Source: Deltaproteobacteria bacterium (GTDB taxonomy: Bacteria; Myxococcota; B64-G9). From it: a stretch of DNA of 7,024 nucleotides. The notes beneath the pieces were generated by a model. It was given only the letters and a program-made list of their open reading frames with translations. It searched no databases and was not told the DNA's origin. This document shows positions 1 through 4,945 of the stretch, piece after piece. Within the stretch, counting starts at the first letter, position 1, and each line of letters begins with the position of its first letter. The DNA lies in contig JAUVAM010000197.1 of assembly GCA_030591745.1 (NCBI GenBank), forward strand, positions 1 to 7,024. The letters are read 5' to 3'. Position numbers and translations under genes: made by a program.

Positions 1-1
1 G

Positions 2-511
2 ACAGGTGTCGGGCTCGGTGCATGGATCACCATCATCGCAGGCCGTCCCGTCGCCCAGGTTCTCGATTTCACAAGCCGCTGCAAGCTCACTGCAAACAGC
101 CACCGTGCAAGGATTGCCCGTGTCATCGCAAGACACCGCCTCACCGTGTTCGCATTCGCCAAGTTGACAGGTCTCTTCGCCGTTACAGAAAAGACCATCG
201 GCGCAGGGAGTGCCATCGGCCAAAGCCGGATAGTCGCAACGGGCATCCGGATCCTCCACACAGGTACCGGCGCTTCGCCGACAAAGGCCCGGAGGACCCA
301 CGCATGTCATGGGGACCGATTCGTAGACACAGGTCCCGTCATCGCAAGTCCCGATGGCTTCATATTGAAGCAAACGACCGTCGGCGTCGCAGCTATCAGC
401 GGGCGGGGTATTGCAAGCTTCACAGTCGCCGCCGCCCGAACCACTACAAGCGACCAAAATGAAAAGCAGCAACAAAAAGAGAATCAAGGGGATCGATTTC
501 AACAAGCGCAT
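2..511 (-). CDS. Cysteine-rich outer-envelope lipoprotein, N-terminal part (gene continues past the left edge)
   Basis: The reading frame is open from an ATG at 511 to the window edge, giving 170 codons with no stop, so the gene is 3'-truncated by the window. The start is set by AGGAGG at 517-522 (minus strand), 5 nt upstream. Residues 1-21 form a short basic start plus a very hydrophobic Leu/Phe/Ile stretch, ending in the lipobox LVAC with Cys22, so a lipoprotein signal peptide is clear. The exported part starts with a Ser/Gly linker. It then holds about 20 cysteines in 148 residues, in spacings such as DGTPCADGLFCNGEETC (100-115) and DGTACDDGDPC (154-164). Such Cys/Asp/Gly repeats are common in surface lipoproteins of Myxococcota and relatives; they are presumably disulfide-bonded and the function is unknown. 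There is no catalytic motif in the visible part. It is divergent from the ankyrin lipoprotein at 616. The coding call is strong; the role is open. Confidence 0.9.
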   Translation of the reverse strand, partial: MRLLKSIPLILFLLLLFILVACSGSGGGDCEACNTPPADSCDADGRLLQYEAIGTCDDGTCVYESVPMTCVGPPGLCRRSAGTCVEDPDARCDYPALADGTPCADGLFCNGEETCQLGECEHGEAVSCDDTGNPCTVAVCSELAAACEIENLGDGTACDDGDPCTEPDTC

Positions 512-615
512 GCTTTCCTCCTGAACATCATGGTTCATTGAGCCACCCTAGCCTTTCCGCCCATAGCAGACAAGGCCCCGCCGCAACCTTGAGCTTGGAC
601 CCTCCTTTGGCTAGC
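512..615. promoter_or_regulatory. Divergent intergenic region between the two lipoprotein genes
   Basis: These 104 bp separate the start codons of two outward-facing lipoprotein genes, so promoters for both should lie here or just inside the genes. The minus-strand gene has a near-perfect Shine-Dalgarno (517-522). The plus-strand gene has none that is convincing. TTGAGC at 538 followed after 18 nt by CATAGC is the best sigma70-like pair on the plus strand, but it is poor. No hairpin or repeat stands out. Confidence 0.35.
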
Positions 616-1464
616 ATGTCGACCATGCGCATGATTCGAATATCCGTTTTCGCTCTCCTTGGATTTTCCTTGCTGGCCTGCCAGCAAGTCCCCAAGCCCA
701 AGAGCATTTACTTCGAAGCCCTTCGGGACGACAATTTGCAAGAAGTCGAGCGCCATCTGCATTGGGGCATCCCCGTCGACCACCCGAACAAAGACGGTTG
801 CACGGGGCTATTCTTGGCCAGCGCCGCCGGCCAAACAGCGCTTGTCGAATTGTTTCTCGAAAAAAACGCCAAGGTAGATGCAAAGACCCAGAAGGGGGAC
901 CAGGCCCTCTTGGCCGCGGCCCGATCCAACCACGGAGCCATCGTGCGTCGCTTGATCGAAAGAGGTGCTTCCGTCAACGCCCAGGATCCGGATGGAGGCA
1001 GCGCCTTGATTTATGCCCTGCACCTGGAAGACGAAGCCCTGGTTGGCTGGTTGCTGGAACACAAAGCCAACGTCAATCTGGCCAACGCAAAAAAAGAAAG
1101 CCCTCTGCATGCGGCCGCCAAGCGGGGACGGAGTCAGTTCGCCAAGGCGCTGATCGAGCGAGGCGCCGCCATAAACGCCCGGGACAAACAAGGCATGACC
1201 CCCCTGCACCTGGCCTGCAAGGGCGGCAAAACACCGGTGGTGGACCTGTTATTGAAGCGAGGCGCCAAGCCCCAAATCGGAGACATCCAGGGGATGACGC
1301 CGCTTCACTGGGCGACCCACCGCGAAATCGCCGAACTTTTGCTCAGCCACAAAGCCCCCATCAATGCCCGCTGCAAAAAAGGCTGGACCCCCATGCACTC
1401 GGCCGACTACCTGGGTCACGGGGGCGTGGTGAAATTCTTGCGCTCGCGCGGCGGCAAACCCTGA
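616..1464 (+). CDS. Ankyrin-repeat lipoprotein
   Basis: This is a 282-residue protein if started at ATG 616; ATGs at 625 and 631 are also possible and all keep the signal peptide. The frame is open back to a TTG at 538, but that would put 26 polar residues before the signal peptide, so it is rejected. The hydrophobic core and lipobox SLLAC (18-22) predict lipidation at Cys22, with a Gln pair following. From residue 30 to the end there are about eight ankyrin repeats of 33 residues, starting near 30, 61, 94, 127, 160, 193, 226 and 256. The consensus GxTPLHxA is clear in repeats 5 to 8 (for example GMTPLHLA at 193). Repeat 7 is about 3 residues short in its helix-turn-helix. Ankyrin domains bind proteins; here the domain would sit on an envelope membrane facing the periplasm or outside. 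The partner is unknown. No strong Shine-Dalgarno is seen. Its 3' end overlaps the convergent peptidase gene by 49 bp. Confidence 0.93.
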   Translation: MSTMRMIRISVFALLGFSLLACQQVPKPKSIYFEALRDDNLQEVERHLHWGIPVDHPNKDGCTGLFLASAAGQTALVELFLEKNAKVDAKTQKGDQALLAAARSNHGAIVRRLIERGASVNAQDPDGGSALIYALHLEDEALVGWLLEHKANVNLANAKKESPLHAAAKRGRSQFAKALIERGAAINARDKQGMTPLHLACKGGKTPVVDLLLKRGAKPQIGDIQGMTPLHWATHREIAELLLSHKAPINARCKKGWTPMHSADYLGHGGVVKFLRSRGGKP

Positions 1465-2900
1465 TCTTCAGCCACGGCGCGCCCCAGACTCTCGATGCGT
1501 GTATCGTATGGACTGCGCATGGCCAACTCGGCCCGCGCCATGCCGGCCATGAAACGATCACCTTGCAGCAAATGGGCCTGGACCAGGTCAGCGAGGGCAT
1601 CAGGCGCCAAGCAGCGCCCGTTTTGGGCTGCCCAACGCAGATCCCGGGCGGCCCCCGTCGCATCCCCAAGCTCTAAGAGGGCCTGCCCGCGCAAAAGATG
1701 GGCCTTGGCGCGGATGTCAAGCGGCTGCCTGCCTTCTGCCAACAGGGGCGCCAGCAAGACCGGCAGACGGTATGCTCGCCCCAAGCCCAACAGGCATCCG
1801 GCAAGATGCAACCGGCTGTCCGCTTGCAGGCCCAGCCTGTCGCCATGCCGATAAATCACTTCAGAAAAGGCCCGAGCCGAGCCGATCAGATCACCGGCTT
1901 CTAAGCGCCAATGCCCGAGGCGGTGCCAGGCATGGGCCCCCAGCATGGCATCAGGTCGCTCTCGCAACAGTCGCTCCAGCCTGGCGATGGCCCCATCTCT
2001 GCCGCCGGCGTCTGCCAATGCCTCGGCGGCCAAAAACGCGTCCAAACCGCTGGCTTGTAAAACCTGCGCCAACCGTCGGCGCGCATGGGCATCCCTGGCT
2101 CTAAGAAAATCAGCCCAAGGCATGCCGCAATATTGTTCCAGGGTCTCTTGCAAATCCCGACCCGCCACGAGATCCGCTATCAAATCCCGCAAGCCGGCTT
2201 GTCCAACCTGCCGCTCCAAAAGCTCGAATGAAAAGGCATACCAGAGATAGGGATCGCGCTCTTCGGCCAAATTCGCCAGCACCTGCTCACTCGACTGCCG
2301 AAGCATAAATGCTTGAGCCACCAGGTCATGGGCGCGCTCCTCGATCTGGGCGGCCACCCACACAGCCACACCCTCTCGCACCCAACCCGGCAACCTGCGA
2401 TAAGCAATCTCCCCCATGTGATGGCGCATCAAACAATGACAAAACTCGTGGGTGAGCACCCGCTTGAGATCCATCACCCCCAGGCTCACCTGACGTGCCG
2501 AAAGGGTCACCAGGCTGCGCGTGCCCACCGAAGCTCGCACCAGGCGAGAAGAAGCTGCGAAGTCGGATTCAAGAGTCGTATCCCGAAAAGCGATCACCAA
2601 TTCCCCTGCATCATCGGGCTCCAGGGTCAATCCAGTGCGCTGCATGGCCGCACGCAAGGCCTGCTCCCTGAGCATGGGCAAGGCGGCGAGACTCGAACGA
2701 AATCCCGGTTCATCCAGATGGCGTCCCCGGTAGCTTGTGTCTATGCCGTCTTCAATCTTGAGATCGACAATCTCAAGCGCGACCCGACCATTCCCCGCCA
2801 TCAGTCCATCCATGCCCAAAATGAAGACCAGGAGAAACCCGAGGCCGAAAAGCAGAGGCATCCATTCTTGCTGATTTCTTGGCTGGCCGGGACGGAGCAT
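1416..2900 (-). CDS. Membrane-anchored HExxH zinc metallopeptidase (MA-like) with TPR-like C-terminus
   Basis: This is a 494-residue protein from ATG 2900. A hydrophobic helix at about 14-35 is a signal anchor, placing the rest in the periplasm. Zinc-site motifs are intact: HEFCH at 151-155 (His151, Glu152, His155) and, 21 residues later, LPGWVREGVA containing Glu176. This HExxH plus P-W-x-EG-A layout is that of MA-clan (gluzincin) peptidases of the Peptidase_MA type. Residues before it (about 43-145) resemble the alpha/beta part that usually precedes the motif. After about residue 270 the chain is Ala/Leu-rich and helical, with TPR-like units (around 305-335, 340-365 and 395-430). The start is uncertain: there is no good Shine-Dalgarno at 2900. 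ATG 2861 and TTG 2951 are alternatives, and the frame extends further into the upstream gene. It is the last gene of the three-gene minus-strand set, 52 nt after the RHH-like gene. The substrate is unknown. Confidence 0.85.
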   Translation of the reverse strand: MLRPGQPRNQQEWMPLLFGLGFLLVFILGMDGLMAGNGRVALEIVDLKIEDGIDTSYRGRHLDEPGFRSSLAALPMLREQALRAAMQRTGLTLEPDDAGELVIAFRDTTLESDFAASSRLVRASVGTRSLVTLSARQVSLGVMDLKRVLTHEFCHCLMRHHMGEIAYRRLPGWVREGVAVWVAAQIEERAHDLVAQAFMLRQSSEQVLANLAEERDPYLWYAFSFELLERQVGQAGLRDLIADLVAGRDLQETLEQYCGMPWADFLRARDAHARRRLAQVLQASGLDAFLAAEALADAGGRDGAIARLERLLRERPDAMLGAHAWHRLGHWRLEAGDLIGSARAFSEVIYRHGDRLGLQADSRLHLAGCLLGLGRAYRLPVLLAPLLAEGRQPLDIRAKAHLLRGQALLELGDATGAARDLRWAAQNGRCLAPDALADLVQAHLLQGDRFMAGMARAELAMRSPYDTRIESLGRAVAEDQGLPPRERKNFTTPP

Positions 2901-2952
2901 GGGACTTGAGACAGCAGCAAGCCCACTGGGTTCCCCAGGATAAACGCTCAAT

Positions 2953-3405
2953 TCAAAATGATATGGAAATATCAGGCTCTTTTGGGCTGACGCGAGCCCA
3001 AAGACCTGGCCGGGCCTCCAAAAAGACTTGGTGCAAACACCAGGACAAGGAACGATCCGCAAAAAAAGCAAAGCCTTCTACTTCCTCTAAGGCCCGAGAA
3101 GAAAGCGCAAAGTTCATCAAGGTCTTGCCGCCGCTCTCGTCCAGCTCAGGCGGATCGGTCCGCCCCGCGTCGACTTCCATGCCCTCGGGCAGAATGGGCG
3201 GAGATGAATGCAAACCCACGACCTCTTGACCTTCCTCGTCCACGCCGGGCGTCCGGGCCAACAAGGCCTGCTTACCCAGCTCCCAAGCCAGCGCCAAAAC
3301 CTCTCCAGCGCCAATTTTCAGTTTCTGGCCCAGTTGGCCCAAGTCCGCGATACAGCCCTGGGACAAGTGCACGTTCAGTTCTCGATTCTTGGTCTCTTTC
3401 GTCAT
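2953..3405 (-). CDS. Putative tandem ribbon-helix-helix DNA-binding protein (hypothetical)
   Basis: This is a 150-residue protein. The start at ATG 3405 is supported by AAGGA (3412-3416, minus strand) 6 nt upstream and by an ATGA overlap with the stop of the ankyrin membrane gene, which suggests translational coupling. The frame stays open upstream to 3684, but there the predicted protein is only a shadow of the ankyrin gene (Gly/Arg-rich). Residues 9-47 read as a beta strand (ELNVHLS), a helix, a turn and a second helix. Residues 95-132 repeat this plan without gaps at an offset of 87: Asn11/Asn98, Leu14/Leu101 and Ser15/Ser102 are identical, and hydrophobic positions match along both helices. 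The second copy, with LSSRALEEVE and then a turn RSLS, looks much like a CopG/Arc-type RHH. The 47-residue linker is rich in Glu, Asp, Pro and Gly. There is no signal peptide, so it is cytoplasmic. The RHH reading is inference from pattern, with no search run; a plain hypothetical helical protein is the alternative. Confidence 0.8.
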   Translation of the reverse strand: MTKETKNRELNVHLSQGCIADLGQLGQKLKIGAGEVLALAWELGKQALLARTPGVDEEGQEVVGLHSSPPILPEGMEVDAGRTDPPELDESGGKTLMNFALSSRALEEVEGFAFFADRSLSWCLHQVFLEARPGLWARVSPKEPDISISF

Positions 3406-4226
3406 GGAGCGTCCTTCTCGTCTTGTTGGATGGACTGTGTCGCGACCTGTTGCTCCAAATGCCTTAACAAATCCCCCACCTCCTGGTGGTTTTCGAATTC
3501 GGCTTGCTCTTTTGGGGTCATGCCCTTGGCGTTCCTGGCTGAAAGTTTCGCCCCTCGCGCCACCAGGCCCTCCACCACCCCCTTGGCGTTCCAGGCGGCG
3601 GCGCAGTGCAAAGCGGTCCATCCGTCGTTGCCCACGGCGCCCACCTCGGCACCCGCATCCAGCAAGGCTTCGCAGACCCCCCAAGAGCCCAACTCGCCCG
3701 CCAAATGCAAGGGCGTATTGCCCAACTTGTCCCGAGCCAACGCATCGGCCCCCTTGCCAAGTAGAAGCAGGGCCGCCTTGCCGTGCCCGTCCGCCAAAGC
3801 CACATGCAAGGCGCTCTGCCCGGAACGTTCCCGACCATCCAAAGGCACCCCGGCCTCAAGCCTGGCTTCCAAAGCAGCCAAGTCACCATCGTGGGCCGCC
3901 TTCATCAGGGCATAGTCCGCTGCGGGCGCGCGCAGATCCTCTTCCCGCATACCCGAGGCCGCGACCGAAGAAGGCATCAGGGAAAAGATGATCAAACCCA
4001 CGATGCTGAACATGCCGAACACAGCCCCCATGAGCATGGATCGCCCTTTGCTTTGGGCCAAGAAAGCACCTGCCGCCATGAGCGCCAAAGCGCCGAGGAC
4101 TCCGCAAAGATAGGCGGGCCATAGCTCTTCGATTTTGTGCAAGGAGTAAATATAGGTCGCCGCAAAATGCAGCATCACGCCAGCAGCCATGAACACCGTA
4201 AAAAGTTTTCGCTTTGAGCCTTCCAT
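3402..4226 (-). CDS. Ankyrin-repeat membrane protein with three N-terminal transmembrane helices
   Basis: This is a 274-residue protein and the first gene of the minus-strand set. A basic start (residues 4-7) is followed by three hydrophobic helices at about 8-28, 38-57 and 64-84. A soluble domain of about 170 residues comes next, with about five ankyrin repeats starting near 103, 136, 169, 202 and 235; the clearest are GNTPLHLA (169) and GWTALHCAA (202), and the last is partial. The C-terminal tail is Gln/Asp/Lys-rich. With positive residues at the N-terminus and three helices, the positive-inside rule suggests N-in and the ankyrin domain outside the cytoplasm, but the loop charges do not settle this. 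ATG 4226 is the most upstream start; no clear Shine-Dalgarno is seen, and Met13 would cut into helix 1. Its TGA overlaps the ATG of the RHH-like gene. Role: probably a protein-binding scaffold at the inner membrane; the partner is unknown, though co-encoded products are candidates. Confidence 0.92.
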   Translation of the reverse strand: MEGSKRKLFTVFMAAGVMLHFAATYIYSLHKIEELWPAYLCGVLGALALMAAGAFLAQSKGRSMLMGAVFGMFSIVGLIIFSLMPSSVAASGMREEDLRAPAADYALMKAAHDGDLAALEARLEAGVPLDGRERSGQSALHVALADGHGKAALLLLGKGADALARDKLGNTPLHLAGELGSWGVCEALLDAGAEVGAVGNDGWTALHCAAAWNAKGVVEGLVARGAKLSARNAKGMTPKEQAEFENHQEVGDLLRHLEQQVATQSIQQDEKDAP

Positions 4227-4385
4227 GCGTCGAAGCTATCCGAGGCCTCGCCCCGTGGCAAGTCCCTCTCGCAAAATCCCAGGAAATGACCGTGGTAATA
4301 TAACCCCACAACTTCTTTCAAAGAAAAAGCACCAAACTTCGTGGGCCAGGAACAACTATTCTCCAAATCCCCAAAAAAGCACCCA

Positions 4386-4441
4386 GGGTTATTTTACCTC
4401 GATTGCCCGAAAATGCAGTGGGGATGGAACCGAAATAACCC
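4386..4441. repeat. Perfect 9-bp inverted repeat, GGGTTATTT / AAATAACCC
   Basis: The left arm is at 4386-4394 and the right arm at 4433-4441, separated by 38 nt. The arms match exactly. The right arm ends 14 nt before a CATAAT hexamer (4456-4461), so it would cover the -35 area of a plus-strand promoter if that hexamer is a real -10. An operator for a dimeric regulator is possible. The spacing is large for a simple hairpin, and chance is not excluded in an A/T-richer region. Confidence 0.45.
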
Positions 4442-4513
4442 AAGCATCCCATGCACATAATTCAACCTACAAGTGTTGTCCGAATTGGCCTGCATCTTGC
4501 TCCTAAGCTGTAC

Positions 4514-4532
4514 GTGGATCCAATGTGGATCC
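4514..4532. repeat. Tandem direct repeat GTGGATCC, period 11 bp
   Basis: GTGGATCC occurs at 4514-4521 and again at 4525-4532, separated by AAT, so the copies are about one helical turn apart. Each copy contains the palindrome GGATCC. The repeat ends 16 nt before the chosen ATG of the small protein, so it lies in its leader or at its promoter. This spacing would suit a protein contacting one DNA face, but the unit is short. Confidence 0.5.
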
Positions 4533-4548
4533 CAGGACGGTGAAGATC

Positions 4549-4824
4549 ATGACCAAAGTCGTTGCGATAAAAGTGCTGGATGACCGCAATGCGGTGGTCA
4601 AAGAATACGAACTGGACCAACCTTTAGACGAAGAGACACTTCGTTACATGGCCTGGGGCTCGAATCTGCAACTCTACCCAGACACTCCTGCAAGCCATTT
4701 TAAGATCGAGAAAGACAACGCGTACATCATCCAGGGAACTCTCGGCGACACGAACTTCCGCATCACCTTTGCTCCGACCGCAGCCCAAGAAATGGAAGAA
4801 CGTATTCAATGGCAGATCGAATAG
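4549..4824 (+). CDS. Small acidic hypothetical protein upstream of the AOR gene
   Basis: This is a 91-residue protein started at ATG 4549, which has AGGA at 4534-4537 (11 nt away) and a nearer GGTGAAG. In-frame GTG codons at 4525 and 4540 are weaker alternatives that add 8 or 3 residues. I do not recognise a family. The pattern suggests strands at about 3-9 and 15-21, a helix at 27-34, strands around 39-43 and 50-73 (including YIIQGTLGDTNFRITF), and an amphipathic Glu/Gln-rich C-terminal helix from about 76. It has no cysteines, no signal peptide and no membrane segment, so it is cytoplasmic. AOR genes are sometimes accompanied by MoaD-like proteins, but this one lacks the terminal Gly-Gly that MoaD needs, so that label is not justified. 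It is 121 nt upstream of the AOR gene in the same direction; cotranscription is possible, although the AOR has its own promoter candidate. Confidence 0.75.
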   Translation: MTKVVAIKVLDDRNAVVKEYELDQPLDEETLRYMAWGSNLQLYPDTPASHFKIEKDNAYIIQGTLGDTNFRITFAPTAAQEMEERIQWQIE

Positions 4825-4872
4825 CAGGTTCGAGTCCCAAGCCTTGTTTTATGTAGTCCCCCCGCCCCACCA

Positions 4873-4901
4873 TTGATTGCCACAGACGAACTGGATACCA
4901 T
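4873..4901 (+). promoter_or_regulatory. Candidate sigma70-type promoter for the AOR gene
   Basis: TTGATT (4873-4878) and TACCAT (4896-4901) are separated by exactly 17 nt. Each hexamer matches 4 of 6 consensus bases. Transcription would begin near 4908 and leave a leader of about 38 nt, which contains the strong Shine-Dalgarno at 4935-4939. It is a sequence match only. Confidence 0.35.
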
Positions 4902-4945
4902 GGGTTCTGGTCGAAATAGCGGCCCCAGGAACTGGGAGGGTATCC

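Larger units (their letters stand above)
4227..4548. promoter_or_regulatory. Divergent intergenic region (322 bp) with repeat elements
   Basis: The region lies between the start codons of the minus-strand ankyrin operon and the plus-strand small protein, so it should carry both promoters. It is visibly richer in A/T than its flanks. Candidates, all weak: for the minus strand, TTGAAA (4316-4321) and TATATT (4297-4302), whose 13-nt spacing is too short for a good sigma70 promoter; for the plus strand, CATAAT at 4456-4461 without a convincing -35. Within it lie an inverted repeat (4386-4394 with 4433-4441), a short 6-bp palindrome at 4313-4325 and a direct repeat (4514-4532). No credible ORF was found here. 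Confidence 0.5.

Noticed and set aside
22..541. Two overlapping plus-strand frames at the left edge
   Set aside because: Both are shadows of the minus-strand Cys-rich lipoprotein, which has a signal peptide, a lipobox, a Shine-Dalgarno and regular Cys spacing.
762..1676. 304-codon plus-strand frame across the ankyrin lipoprotein and the peptidase 3' end
   Set aside because: Its product is Arg/Gln/Pro-rich and without domain pattern. It overlaps two well-supported genes in other frames.
3406..3684. N-terminal extension of the RHH-like gene by 93 codons
   Set aside because: The extra part is Gly/Arg-rich and lies wholly inside the ankyrin coding sequence in another frame. ATG 3405 has a good Shine-Dalgarno and the ATGA overlap.
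4549..4824. Small protein as a MoaD/ThiS-like sulfur carrier for the AOR
   Set aside because: The protein ends in an amphipathic helix and Ile-Glu, without the C-terminal Gly-Gly that defines these carriers.
4827..4837. GGTTCGAGTCC, identical to a tRNA T-arm core, as a possible tRNA remnant or attachment site
   Set aside because: Only 2 of 5 T-stem pairs form, no acceptor stem or other arms are present, and the left side is the end of the small gene. It is most likely chance.
4877..4945. N-terminal extension of the AOR by 23 codons
   Set aside because: It needs a TTG start without a ribosome site and adds residues not typical of the family. ATG 4946 has GGAGG at ideal spacing.
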